Below are positions 28,578-37,880 of a DNA stretch of 64,000 nt, one piece after another. Source of the stretch: Citricoccus muralis (lineage in GTDB: Bacteria > Actinomycetota > Actinomycetes > Actinomycetales > Micrococcaceae); NCBI RefSeq assembly GCF_029637705.1, contig NZ_CP121252.1, positions 682,001 to 746,000 on the forward strand, read 5' to 3'. Both the position numbers and the translations under genes were made by a program. Within the stretch, counting starts at the first letter, position 1. Each line of letters starts with the position of its first letter. Below the pieces are notes generated by a model. The model ran no database searches and had not been told where the DNA came from. It was given only the letters and a program-made list of their open reading frames with translations.

Positions 28578-29608
28578 GAATCGTGATTGGTTCCGCCGGG
28601 CGCCGGGTCTACCTCGTGCACTGGTTTCAGCAGGCGCTACGCAATCTGGGCATCCCCGGCGAGGTCATCGTCTTCGACCACGACCCACACGCCGCTGCTG
28701 TTGCTGCTGCGGACGGGCACCGGGTGATGCCGGCCTACATCAGTCCCGAGTACCCGCAGGCGATGATCGACGCCGTCGAGGAGTTGCGCCCCGACCTCTT
28801 CATCACCCTCAACGATCAGGAACTCACCCTGCTGTCCCGCGGATTGGCGGATCAGTTGCGCGATCGCGGTGTCACGGTGCCGGTGCTGGGGCCTCTCCAG
28901 CACCAGATTGCCGCCGACAAGTTCCAGACCTCAGCGGCCCTGGAACACGCTGGCATCCCGGTGCCGCACTGCGCGCTACTCTCCGATGCCGCCGGTGTGC
29001 GGGCCCTGCTCGAACGCGGGGAGCACTTCATCATCAAGGACCGCTACGGCAGCGCCTCCTCCGGGCTGCAACGCCTCAGTCACGCCGAGCTATCCAGCCT
29101 GCTGGCAGGATCACCAGACGGGATCGTGTTCGAGGGCGCCGAGCGCGTTATCCAGGTCGCGATCTTCGGAGACGAATACGGTGTTGACATCATCGCGCCC
29201 CTGACCGGTGGGGCCGTCCAAGGGCTCTTGGCTCGCCGGATCGTCACCATGCGCAACGGTGAGTCCGCCACCGCCGTCTCCGTCGATAACGCACCGTTCC
29301 TGGAACTCGGGCAGCGGCTGAACACCCGACTCGGGGTCCGCGGCATCTGCAGCCTGGATGTGCTCGTCGATCACCACGGCATCGCCCACGTCATCGACAT
29401 CAACCCACGTTTCAGTGGGGGATACCCCTTCAACCACCTCGCCGGCGCCGACGTTCCGCAGTTCATGGTCGCGTCGCTGGCCGGACGCCCCGCCGCCTCG
29501 GAATGGGCGGCGTATCAACTGGACATCGTTTCCGCCAAACATGAGGGAATGATCCGATTCGACGCTCCAGACCGTCACGCCCACTCACTCCAACACTCGC
29601 ACCTCTAG
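28574..29608 (+). CDS. ATP-grasp ligase-like protein of the polysaccharide operon
   Basis: 344 residues. N-terminal Rossmann-like PreATP-grasp (MRIVIGSAGRRVYLVHWFQQ, then DLFITLNDQELTLLS), then ATP-grasp: HFIIKDRYGSASSGLQRLS (phosphate loop), EGAERVIQVAIFGDEYGVDI, and the metal-binding VIDINPRFSGGYPF with Asp and Asn near residue 275. It resembles carbamoyl-phosphate-synthase-like ATP-grasp proteins found in capsule loci, which activate a carboxylate and join it to an amine. It sits before a PLP decarboxylase, suggesting the two make or attach an amino-acid-derived group. The substrate is unknown. Confidence 0.82.
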   Translation: MRIVIGSAGRRVYLVHWFQQALRNLGIPGEVIVFDHDPHAAAVAAADGHRVMPAYISPEYPQAMIDAVEELRPDLFITLNDQELTLLSRGLADQLRDRGVTVPVLGPLQHQIAADKFQTSAALEHAGIPVPHCALLSDAAGVRALLERGEHFIIKDRYGSASSGLQRLSHAELSSLLAGSPDGIVFEGAERVIQVAIFGDEYGVDIIAPLTGGAVQGLLARRIVTMRNGESATAVSVDNAPFLELGQRLNTRLGVRGICSLDVLVDHHGIAHVIDINPRFSGGYPFNHLAGADVPQFMVASLAGRPAASEWAAYQLDIVSAKHEGMIRFDAPDRHAHSLQHSHL

Positions 29609-29619
29609 GAGACGTTGTT

Positions 29620-30918
29620 ATGGAAGCCTTAGAACCCACCTCGGGTCCAGCACCGCCCACCCCCTTCTTCGTGATCGATGTGGACATCCTCGATCGATTC
29701 GTCGACCGGTTCCAACGGGCCCTAAGAGCTCACTGGCCCAATTCCATCCTGTCGTATTCGATGAAAACGAACTCCCTGCCCTGGCTGATCACCCGCATGC
29801 GCCAGCACGGTGTTTGGGCCGAAGTCGTCTCCGACACCGAATACGAGTTGGCCCAGAAACTGGGTTACGCCGAAGACGAGATCGTGTACAACGGTCCACT
29901 CAAGAGCCGCGAGCTGTTGCGGCAAGCCCTCGGTGACGGCTCGATCGTGAACCTCGATGCCCAGCGGGAAGTCGACTGGTCCGTGGAACTGGCTCAGGAC
30001 CACCCCGAGCTGGAGATCCGCGTGGGCCTGCGGGTCAATTGGGATTTGGCTGCGCGTTGCCAGGACGAACATGGTGACGGAGACGACGGCAGCCGATTCG
30101 GTTTCAACACGGCCAACGGTGACCTTGATGAAGTGATCAGCCGGCTTCGCGAGGTCGGGGTCGTCATCGCCGGGCTGCACCTGCACCGCACCTCCCGCAC
30201 CCAGAGCCTCGACGTCTATCGGGCCGCCGCCACTGTGGCCGCGGAATTGGTGGAAGAACACGAGCTGAGCCTCGACTGGATCGACATCGGCGGCGGCTTC
30301 TTCGGCGGCGACGACGCCTCCCCGTCCTTCGACGACTACATCGCCGCCATCCGGGCAACCCTCGACGACGTCGTCGACACCGAGGCCACCCAGCTCATCG
30401 TCGAGCCGGGAGGATCCCTCATTGCGGTGCCGGTCGAATTTCACGCCAGCGTGGTCGACGTCAAAGAGATCGATGGTCGCACCATCGTGGTCACCGATGC
30501 CAGCCGCACCAACATTGACCCGCTTTTCCGACGCCAGCGGGTGCTCGATGTGCGCCTGGAATCCGCCTCCAACCAGACGCACCCGGAACAGATCATCAGC
30601 GGCTTCACCTGTATGGAAGATGACCGCATCACCAAGCTGCACAACCGGGCCGAGCTGGAACCGGAAGACCGGCTGGTGTTCGGCAAAGTCGGCGCCTACA
30701 CCATGTGTTTCCAACCGCTCTTCATCGAGTACCTGCCGGCTGTCTATGCGCGGCAGGGAGATTCGCTGAGCCTGGTGCGGCGGAAATGGGGGATCGACGA
30801 CTTCCTCCAGGGTAACTACTGGAACGAAGACGACGTGCACGCGCGTATCGTCGGCCCCGCCGAGTCGACATCCCAGGCCACCCATCACTCGTCTGCGGTC
30901 TTGACTGGGCGCCGATGA
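29620..30918 (+). CDS. Fold-type III PLP-dependent decarboxylase (LysA/ornithine decarboxylase family)
   Basis: 432 residues with AGGAGA before the ATG. Family residues: Schiff-base K49 in LSYSMKTNSLP, GLHLHRTSRTQ, the glycine loop WIDIGGGFFGG, VEPGGSLIA, the Cys-x-x-Asp motif in GFTCMEDD near the C-terminus and a Tyr in GKVGAYTMCF. These match diaminopimelate/ornithine-type decarboxylases, though the usual HVGS motif reads HLHRTS. In a capsule operon next to an ATP-grasp ligase it probably makes an amine used to decorate the polymer rather than lysine. The substrate is not deducible from sequence. Confidence 0.85.
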   Translation: MEALEPTSGPAPPTPFFVIDVDILDRFVDRFQRALRAHWPNSILSYSMKTNSLPWLITRMRQHGVWAEVVSDTEYELAQKLGYAEDEIVYNGPLKSRELLRQALGDGSIVNLDAQREVDWSVELAQDHPELEIRVGLRVNWDLAARCQDEHGDGDDGSRFGFNTANGDLDEVISRLREVGVVIAGLHLHRTSRTQSLDVYRAAATVAAELVEEHELSLDWIDIGGGFFGGDDASPSFDDYIAAIRATLDDVVDTEATQLIVEPGGSLIAVPVEFHASVVDVKEIDGRTIVVTDASRTNIDPLFRRQRVLDVRLESASNQTHPEQIISGFTCMEDDRITKLHNRAELEPEDRLVFGKVGAYTMCFQPLFIEYLPAVYARQGDSLSLVRRKWGIDDFLQGNYWNEDDVHARIVGPAESTSQATHHSSAVLTGRR

Positions 30919-30961
30919 AACAGACACAGTCCGCGGGCAGACCCGCGCCAGAGGAGCGGTC

Positions 30962-32200
30962 ATGCACGTTTTGATTGTCACGCAATACTTCGCCCCGGAA
31001 GACGCCGGCATCCCCCTGGGACTGGCCCACGGGCTGATCGAGGCCGGGCACGAGGTGCGGGTCCTCACCGGGTTCCCGAACTACCCGCACGGCCGGCTCT
31101 TCGATGAGTACCGGCTGTCGTGGCGTCAGCGCGAGAACGTGCAGGGCATCGACGTGCTGCGCGTACCGCTCTACCCGGATCACTCGCAGAATCCAGCGCG
31201 GAGGATCGCCAACTACCTCAGCTTCGGGGCCAGCTCGGCCACCGCCCGACGGTTCGCCGCCGGCGCCGACGTCGTCTACGTGTATGCCACCCAAATGACC
31301 GCCGGGTTCGGGCCCTGGCTCTGGCGGCTGCTGGGAGGAACACCCTACCTGCTCCACGTTCAGGACCTCTGGCCGGATTCCATCACCGGCTCCACCATCG
31401 GTGAATCCAGTGGCACGGTGCGGAAGCTGACGGCGCTGATGGAGCCCTGGCTGAAAAGCGTGTACCGACATGCTTCCGCCGTCGTGGGCATCGCCCCCAG
31501 CATGGTGGATGCGCTCATCGAACGCGGGTCGGCACCGGAGCGGACTACTTACGTGTTCAACTGGGGCGACGAAGACATCGCGGCCGCGCGCGAGGAGGCA
31601 ATGGCCGCGGCCCGGCGTTCGGCGGACCGGGCCGCCACCGAGGTGGTCTACGCCGGAAATATTGGTGACCTGCAGGATCTGCCCACCGCGGTGCTGGCCG
31701 CCCAGACGTTACAACACGACGATTTCCGACTGCACCTGGTCGGTGACGGGGTGGCCGTGGAAGCACTGCAACGGTTGGTGCGCGAACGCGGCATCACCAA
31801 CGTGACCTTCCATCCAGGGGTGCCCCGTGAGCAGATGCCAGAGGTTTACGCCGCGGCAGATTTTTCGCTCGTCACGCTCAAAGACCTCCCGATATTCCAC
31901 GGGACCATCCCGTCGAAATTCCAGAGTTCCATGGCCAGCGGGGTGCCCGTGATCACCACCGTGCAGGGCGACCTGCGCGGGATCGTCGAAGAATTCGGGG
32001 TCGGGTTCACCGCCGACGCTGAAAATGTGGCCGCACTCAGTGCCGCCTTCCGTCGTGCACACGAACTCAACCTCAGCGAGCGGAAATCCATGGCCGCACG
32101 AGCCCAGACAGCCTACCGGGACCAGTTCTCCCGCGAGGCCGCCGTCTCCAACATCGAAAACATCCTCCTCCAGGTATCGGCGCGAAAGGCCACATCATGA
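30962..32200 (+). CDS. Family 4 glycosyltransferase (WbuB-like)
   Basis: 412 residues, GT-B fold. The N-terminus MHVLIVTQYFAPEDAG and GLAHGLIEAGHEVRVLTGFPNYPHG match WbuB-type transferases, which in enteric O-antigen loci add L-FucNAc to the lipid-linked acceptor. The C-terminal half has VYAGNIGDLQDL, FHPGVPREQMPEVYAAADFSLV and the donor Glu region SKFQSSMASGVPVI. The presence of capEFG in the same operon fits an L-FucNAc donor. GAGGAG lies before the ATG, and its stop overlaps the capE start by four bases. Confidence 0.88.
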   Translation: MHVLIVTQYFAPEDAGIPLGLAHGLIEAGHEVRVLTGFPNYPHGRLFDEYRLSWRQRENVQGIDVLRVPLYPDHSQNPARRIANYLSFGASSATARRFAAGADVVYVYATQMTAGFGPWLWRLLGGTPYLLHVQDLWPDSITGSTIGESSGTVRKLTALMEPWLKSVYRHASAVVGIAPSMVDALIERGSAPERTTYVFNWGDEDIAAAREEAMAAARRSADRAATEVVYAGNIGDLQDLPTAVLAAQTLQHDDFRLHLVGDGVAVEALQRLVRERGITNVTFHPGVPREQMPEVYAAADFSLVTLKDLPIFHGTIPSKFQSSMASGVPVITTVQGDLRGIVEEFGVGFTADAENVAALSAAFRRAHELNLSERKSMAARAQTAYRDQFSREAAVSNIENILLQVSARKATS

Positions 32201-33252
32201 ACTACTCCTATGCGGGACGGAAGATCCTCATTACCGGTGGCACCGGCTCCTTTGGTCGCACCGTGACGAAGAAGCTGCTGGAGCGCAACGTGGCCGAAAT
32301 TCGGGTGTTGAGCCGGGATGAGGCCAAGCAAGACGAGATGCGTCATGCACTCGGTGACGACCGCCTGCGTTTCTACCTGGGCGATGTGCGCGACTACGAC
32401 AGCGTCGACCGGGCCACCCGCGACATCGACTTCGTGTTCCACGCGGCCGCGCTCAAACAGGTACCCTCGTGTGAGTTCTTCCCGCTGGAAGCCGTGCGTA
32501 CCAATGTGTTCGGTAGCGACAACGTGGTGCGCGCCTCCGCCGACAACGGTGCCCGATCGGTGGTCTGCCTGAGCACCGACAAAGCCGTCTACCCGGTCAA
32601 CGCCATGGGTGAATCGAAAGCGCTCATGGAGAAGGTGGCGCAGTCCCACGGCCTGAACAACCCGACCACCGCCACCATCGTTTCCTGCGTGCGCTACGGC
32701 AACGTGATGTACTCCCGAGGCTCCGTCATCCCGCTCTTCGTCAGCCAGCTACGTGCGGGCAAGGACCTCACGGTCACCAACCCGAACATGACCCGGTTCA
32801 TGATGTCGCTGGACCACTCGGTGGACCTCGTGGAATTCGCCTTCCAAAAAGCGTCCCAGGGAGACCTGTTCATCCGGAAAGCGGTGGCCTGCACCATCGG
32901 CGATCTCGCCCAGGCGATGATCAACCTTTTTGAGTCCTCCTCCACAGTCAGCCTGATCGGCACTCGACATGCGGAGAAGGTCTCGGAGACACTGGCTACA
33001 CGCGAGGAGCTCTCGCGCGCACAGGACATGGGCGAGTACTTCCGGGTTCCCGCCGACAACCGGGAGCTTAACTACGAGCTCTACGTCGAAGAAGGCGATC
33101 TGCACCGGGAGACCTTCGTGGATTATGACTCACACACCGTGGAACGTCTCGACGTCGAGGCGGTCGAAGACCTGCTCCTCACTCTGCCCGAGATTCGCCG
33201 CGAACTGACCGACGCCGGCATCGATGTGTCCCAGCGGTTGTCCGATGCTTAA
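32197..33252 (+). CDS. capE: UDP-GlcNAc 4,6-dehydratase/5-epimerase CapE
   Basis: 351 residues, soluble extended SDR. ILITGGTGSFGRTVTKKLL binds the nucleotide, the active site is STDKAVYPVNAMGESKALME (Met instead of Tyr in the YxxxK position, as in this family), and GNVMYSRGSVIPLF and RFMMSLDHSVDLV are characteristic of CapE. It performs the first step of UDP-L-FucNAc synthesis. The three genes capE-capF-capG follow each other as in Staphylococcus aureus type 5/8 capsule clusters. The capE stop lies 8 bp inside capF. Confidence 0.93.
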   Translation: MNYSYAGRKILITGGTGSFGRTVTKKLLERNVAEIRVLSRDEAKQDEMRHALGDDRLRFYLGDVRDYDSVDRATRDIDFVFHAAALKQVPSCEFFPLEAVRTNVFGSDNVVRASADNGARSVVCLSTDKAVYPVNAMGESKALMEKVAQSHGLNNPTTATIVSCVRYGNVMYSRGSVIPLFVSQLRAGKDLTVTNPNMTRFMMSLDHSVDLVEFAFQKASQGDLFIRKAVACTIGDLAQAMINLFESSSTVSLIGTRHAEKVSETLATREELSRAQDMGEYFRVPADNRELNYELYVEEGDLHRETFVDYDSHTVERLDVEAVEDLLLTLPEIRRELTDAGIDVSQRLSDA

Positions 33253-34339
33253 GGTCGCGCTCACCGGCAGCCACGGATTTTTGGGCTGGCACACCAGGGT
33301 CGCCCTGCGGGAGCGCGACGTCGAGCCCCAGCGCATCGTCGTGGGAGCAGATGCTGATTTGGACGCCGCGGTGGCCGCGCTGGACGGCGCGGAACGGGTC
33401 ATCCACCTGGCCGGGGTCAACCGCGCCAGCGACGAGGAGATCTGCCAGGGCAATATCGGCTTCGCAGAGCACCTCGCCCAGGCGCTGACCCGCTGCGAAA
33501 ACCCGCCGTCGGTGATCGTCTACGCGAATTCGATTCATGCCGGAACGACGGGAGCGTACGGCGATTCCAAAGCCCGAGCTGCTGAGCTGCTGACCGCGGC
33601 CGCCGACAAGGTGGGCGGCGGTTTCCAGGACGTGCGGCTGCCGAATCTCTTCGGTGAACACGGACGCCCCAACTACAACTCCGTTACCGCCACGTTCTGC
33701 CACCAGCTGGCCCACGGGGGACAGCCGGTGGTGAACGGTGACAAGGAACTGACTCTGTTGCACGCCCAGAACGCCGCCGATCTGCTGATCGGCACCGTCG
33801 AGCCCGAGCAACAGCCCGAGCTGGAAGTGGTGGAATCGGTGACCGGGCTGTTGGGTCGGCTGCAGCACCAGGCCGAGACGTACCGTCGTGGCGAGATCCC
33901 CGACATCGCCGACCCCTTCGACCGTGACCTGTTCAACACGTATCGTTCCTTCACCTTCCCGGACCATACCCCTGTGAAGCTGACCCGGCACGCCGACGCC
34001 CGCGGCTCATTCTTCGAGATCATCCGCAACCACGGCGGCACCGGCCAGTCCTCCTTCTCCATCACCCACCCGGGCATCTCCCGCGGCGACCACTACCACC
34101 GGCGCAAGGTCGAACGCTTCACGGTGCTCGCCGGATCGGCCACCATCTCATTACGACAACTCTTCACCGATGAGGTTTACGACGTCGAGGTGACCGGAGA
34201 TGAGCCCGTCTCGGTGGACATGCCCACCGGGTGGGCGCACCGCATCACCAACACCGGTCAGGATGATCTGTACACCTCGTTCTGGACCAATGACCTGTTC
34301 GACGCCCACGCCCCCGACACGATCCCGGAGACGGTCTAA
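33245..34339 (+). CDS. capF: CapF, bifunctional SDR reductase/cupin epimerase for UDP-L-FucNAc
   Basis: 364 residues. The N-terminal SDR domain (MLKVALTGSHGFLGWHTRVA, then YANSIHAGTTGAYGDSKARA with the Tyr-Lys pair) is followed by a C-terminal cupin (about 245-360): DARGSFFEIIRNHGG, HPGISRGDHYHRRKVERFTV with the metal-binding His cluster, and PTGWAHRITNTG. CapF epimerises C3 with the cupin domain and reduces C4 with the SDR domain to give UDP-L-TalNAc. ATG 33245 overlaps the end of capE. Confidence 0.93.
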   Translation: MLKVALTGSHGFLGWHTRVALRERDVEPQRIVVGADADLDAAVAALDGAERVIHLAGVNRASDEEICQGNIGFAEHLAQALTRCENPPSVIVYANSIHAGTTGAYGDSKARAAELLTAAADKVGGGFQDVRLPNLFGEHGRPNYNSVTATFCHQLAHGGQPVVNGDKELTLLHAQNAADLLIGTVEPEQQPELEVVESVTGLLGRLQHQAETYRRGEIPDIADPFDRDLFNTYRSFTFPDHTPVKLTRHADARGSFFEIIRNHGGTGQSSFSITHPGISRGDHYHRRKVERFTVLAGSATISLRQLFTDEVYDVEVTGDEPVSVDMPTGWAHRITNTGQDDLYTSFWTNDLFDAHAPDTIPETV

Positions 34340-34340
34340 T

Positions 34341-35471
34341 ATGCAGCAGCGAATGAAAATCATGACCGTCGTCGGCACTCGACCAGAAATCATCCGGCTG
34401 GCGTGTGTGATTCGGCGTCTGGAAAAATTCACGGATCACGTGCTGGTCCACACTGGCCAAAACTACGATCACCAGCTCAGTCAGGTGTTCCTCGACGACC
34501 TGGGCTTGCGGCAGCCGGACCATTTTCTCGACGCCGATACCTCCTCGCTGGGGGCGATGCTCGGCGACGTCATCAAGGGCACCGAGGCAGTGATCCACCA
34601 GGAGCGCCCCGACGCGATGGTGGTGCTGGGGGACACCAACAGCTGCATCGCCGCGGTGATCGGCCGACGGCTCAAGGTCCCGGTGTTCCACCTCGAAGCC
34701 GGCAACCGCTCCTTCGATCCGAACGTACCCGAGGAGATCAACCGCCACCTGGTGGACCACGTCAGCGACTACAACCTTGTCTACACCGAGCATTCGCGGC
34801 GGAACCTGATCGCCGAGGGCGTGCGAGCCGAAGACGTGATGGTGATGGGTTCACCCATGCTGGAAATCCTCACCACCTATCGCGATCAGATCGAGGCCTC
34901 TGACGTCCTCGAACATCTCGAGCTCACCGAGGGGGAGTACTTGCTGGCGAGCCTGCACCGGGAGGAGAACGTGGATAGGGAGGACCGGCTCACCGCCGCG
35001 CTCGCGGCCCTCCAAGCGGTGGCCACAGCCGAGGGGGTACCCTGTTTGGTCTCCACGCACCCGCGCACCAAGAAACGCATCGAAGCCTTCGGTCTCGACG
35101 TCGACGACCGGCTACGCATGCACCCGCCGCTGGGGTTCCACGACTACAACAAGCTGCAGTTGAACGCCCGCTGCGTGATCTCCGATTCCGGGACCATCTC
35201 CGAGGAATCCTCGATTCTGGGGTTCCCGGCGGTCACCCTGCGCGACGCCATCGAACGACCGGAGGCGCTGGAAACCGGGGCCATCATTGCGACAGGGCTC
35301 GAGGCGAACGACGTAGTCGACGCCGTGCAGATGACCATCACCCAGCACCGGGAGGAGGGTCCAGCGACCATTCCGGCGGAATATCAGATCGCGGATTCCT
35401 CCCGTCGCGTCGTCAACTTCATCCGCTCCAAGGTGGGCACCCACCGCCTGCGCAAGGGCATCCGGCGCTGA
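34341..35471 (+). CDS. capG: CapG, UDP-N-acetyl-sugar 2-epimerase
   Basis: 376 residues, GT-B-like non-hydrolysing 2-epimerase. MTVVGTRPEIIRLA, HTGQNYD, VLGDTNSC, HLEAGNRSFD and SDSGTISEESSILGFP are WecB/CapG-family motifs. CapG converts UDP-L-TalNAc to UDP-L-FucNAc, the last step after CapE and CapF. One base separates its ATG from the capF stop. The internal MKIMT start four codons later is possible. Confidence 0.93.
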   Translation: MQQRMKIMTVVGTRPEIIRLACVIRRLEKFTDHVLVHTGQNYDHQLSQVFLDDLGLRQPDHFLDADTSSLGAMLGDVIKGTEAVIHQERPDAMVVLGDTNSCIAAVIGRRLKVPVFHLEAGNRSFDPNVPEEINRHLVDHVSDYNLVYTEHSRRNLIAEGVRAEDVMVMGSPMLEILTTYRDQIEASDVLEHLELTEGEYLLASLHREENVDREDRLTAALAALQAVATAEGVPCLVSTHPRTKKRIEAFGLDVDDRLRMHPPLGFHDYNKLQLNARCVISDSGTISEESSILGFPAVTLRDAIERPEALETGAIIATGLEANDVVDAVQMTITQHREEGPATIPAEYQIADSSRRVVNFIRSKVGTHRLRKGIRR

Positions 35472-35500
35472 CCGGCCCGACGACGAGACCGGAGGCACCC

Positions 35501-36655
35501 GTGACCACGATCTGCGTGATGAGCCCGCACTTTCCTCCCGCGGTGCAGGCTGGCGGCCCCATCCGTTCCTTGGACGCCATCGTGTCCTCAGCGCCCGAGC
35601 GGTACCGGACGCGGGTGATCACCTCCAGCCGGGACCTCAACGGTGACGAGGACCTGGTGGGCACGGTCGATTCATGGGTTCCTTACGGGCGGGCCCAGGT
35701 CTACTACGCCTCCACGCACCGCGCCGGTGGGGTCGTCCAGATGTGGCGGCAGCTGCGCGCCTCGCGCCCCGACTACATCTACTGCAACTCCTATTGGTCG
35801 CCGACCTTCACCCAGGCCGTGCTGATGCTCGCCCGCACCGGATACTTTGGCCGGGCGGAGGTGGTGGTCGCCCCGCGTGGAGAATTCGCCGTCGGCGCGC
35901 TGGGGCGGCATGCGCTGCGCAAGAAGGTGTTGATGCGGGTCAACAAGTTGCTGGGCACCCACCACCGGGTGTCGTGGCAGGCGGCATCGGTGCATGAGGA
36001 GCAAGACATCCGCCGGGTGATCGGGGACGACGCCGTCGTCATCGTCCAGGAAGACGCGACCCTGCTGCCTCAGCACCCCGCATCGGTCCCCGACGGCGCT
36101 GGCGAGGAACCTCACCTGGCGTTCCTCGGACGCGTGATGGAGCACAAGGGCCTGCACCTGGCCATCGAGGCGCTGGGCCGAACCGGGCACCGGGTGCCGC
36201 TGGTGGTCTACGGTCCGGAAGAGTCCGCCGACTATGCCCGCCGCTGCCGGGAAGTGGCGCTCCAGTTTTCTGTGGACCTGCGGTTCGCCTCGGTGCTGCA
36301 CCACGATGAGGTGGCGACGGCGCTCAACGGGGTCGACCTGTTACTGCTTCCCACCCGGGGCGAGAGCTTCGGGCATGTGGTGGCCGAGGCCCTGGCCGCG
36401 GCCTGCCCCGTGATGATCACTCCCGAGACGCCCTGGACGGAGCGGATCCGCGACCACGGTGCCGGATACGTGGTGGAGCGCGACGTCGACGCCTGGACGA
36501 CCGCCCTGAACCGATATCTGGCGCTGTCGGCCGAGCAACGGCGTGCGGTGCGCCGCGGCGCCCAATCCGCTTACCGCCACTGGTGGGACGAGACGGCGGC
36601 CCAGCCTCATTTCTTCGACCTGATGGCCGCAACGGGCGAGCCGGTCCGCGGGTGA
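35501..36655 (+). CDS. Family 4 glycosyltransferase
   Basis: 384 residues from GTG with GGAGG upstream. The N-terminus ICVMSPHFPPAVQAGGPIRS is typical of GT4 enzymes that act after the first sugar. The C-terminal domain has LAFLGRVMEHKGLHLAIEAL and the donor-binding LLPTRGESFGHVVAEALAAACPV, with the EX7E motif around the two Glu residues. It probably adds one sugar of the capsule repeat on the inner face of the membrane. The donor sugar is not deducible. Confidence 0.88.
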   Translation: MTTICVMSPHFPPAVQAGGPIRSLDAIVSSAPERYRTRVITSSRDLNGDEDLVGTVDSWVPYGRAQVYYASTHRAGGVVQMWRQLRASRPDYIYCNSYWSPTFTQAVLMLARTGYFGRAEVVVAPRGEFAVGALGRHALRKKVLMRVNKLLGTHHRVSWQAASVHEEQDIRRVIGDDAVVIVQEDATLLPQHPASVPDGAGEEPHLAFLGRVMEHKGLHLAIEALGRTGHRVPLVVYGPEESADYARRCREVALQFSVDLRFASVLHHDEVATALNGVDLLLLPTRGESFGHVVAEALAAACPVMITPETPWTERIRDHGAGYVVERDVDAWTTALNRYLALSAEQRRAVRRGAQSAYRHWWDETAAQPHFFDLMAATGEPVRG

Positions 36656-36659
36656 GGCC

Positions 36660-37880
36660 ATGATCCGATTCGCGGGCCTGATCGCCAGCAACGCCGCCAG
36701 CAGTATCGTGGCGATGCTGCTGACCATCGTGATCGGACGCCAAGGGGGCCCGGCCCTGCTCGGCGTCTTCAGCGTGTGCTTCGCGGCTATGGCGTTCATC
36801 GATCTGTTCGCCCGCGAAATCGGGGTCAACCGGGCGCTGCTGCACGCCTCCAACGCCACGATCCGCCAGCAGGCGTTCTCCCGGGCGCTGTTGGTCTCCC
36901 TGAGTGTTGCGGTGCTGGTGGCTGGCGCCGGATGGGTGATGAGTGCTCCGATCGTGCTGGCGATGAGTCCGGTGGTCCCGGGTTACGTCTGCTACAACTA
37001 CCTCCGGTTGTGGGCGGTCAGTGACGGACAGATCCGCAAAGGTCTCACGGCCGACGTCGTCCAACTCACCCTGGTGTGCGCGGGCAGTGCGGCCGCCATT
37101 GTCGGGAACGTGCCCGTGGTGTGGGTTGTGCTGTGTTGGGCGGCAGGGCTGTGGCTGAGCGCGGTGATGCTGGCGTACCAGGTGCGGTTGCGGTTCATCC
37201 CCCGGTGGCCGGCCTCGGAGCAGGGAGTGGCCACCGGCACCCACTTCGGTGTCCAGGTGTTGATCGGCAACGGCTCCGTGCACGTGATGACGTTTATTCT
37301 GGCCGCGGTCACCCACACGGCGGTACTGGGCGCCATCCGCGGGGCCTCCACCGTGTTTGGGCCCATCAACCTGATCAGCACCAGCGTCTCCACCCTGGCC
37401 ATCCGGCAGATCGCCGACGGCAAAGAGGAAGACCGCGCCAAGCACATGCTCTACTGGTTCGCCGTGCCCACCGGACTGGCCCTGCTCCTGGTGGGGGCGA
37501 TGCTGGTGCTGAGTGTCTTCTTCGGTGAACTCATTCTGGGGCGCTCCTGGGACGCCGTGCAGCCGCTGTTGATCTGGGCCGGGCTCGACGTCATCGTGGT
37601 GGCCACCATGTCGGCCGTGCACGCCGTCCACCGGGTCGATGGGCGGGCCCGCGAGCTGATGCGGATCAGCGTGATCGGCGCCGTTGCCCGTCTCACCGTG
37701 GTTCCCGCCCTGGCCTGGAGCATGGGGGCTCAGGGGGCGATCATCGCGATCCTGGTGGTCTCGATCATCGTCAGCCTGGGGACCTGGCTGTCCTACTGGG
37801 GCTACCGGAAACAGGATCAGGCGCAGGCACGGTCGACCCAGCCTCGGGAAGAGGGGTCCGCCGACGCCGGTCGACGGTGA
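36660..37880 (+). CDS. Wzx-like polysaccharide repeat-unit flippase
   Basis: 406 residues, about 10-12 hydrophobic helices with the MATE/Wzx layout (FAGLIASNAASSIVAMLLTIV, GVFSVCFAAMAFIDLF). Its place between glycosyltransferases and a Wzy-like gene supports a role moving undecaprenyl-linked repeat units across the membrane. The start follows GGTGAGG. The last ~36 codons overlap the oppositely oriented polymerase gene; the C-terminal tail in this part is polar and low-complexity, so it may be tolerant to the overlap. Confidence 0.82.
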   Translation: MIRFAGLIASNAASSIVAMLLTIVIGRQGGPALLGVFSVCFAAMAFIDLFAREIGVNRALLHASNATIRQQAFSRALLVSLSVAVLVAGAGWVMSAPIVLAMSPVVPGYVCYNYLRLWAVSDGQIRKGLTADVVQLTLVCAGSAAAIVGNVPVVWVVLCWAAGLWLSAVMLAYQVRLRFIPRWPASEQGVATGTHFGVQVLIGNGSVHVMTFILAAVTHTAVLGAIRGASTVFGPINLISTSVSTLAIRQIADGKEEDRAKHMLYWFAVPTGLALLLVGAMLVLSVFFGELILGRSWDAVQPLLIWAGLDVIVVATMSAVHAVHRVDGRARELMRISVIGAVARLTVVPALAWSMGAQGAIIAILVVSIIVSLGTWLSYWGYRKQDQAQARSTQPREEGSADAGRR

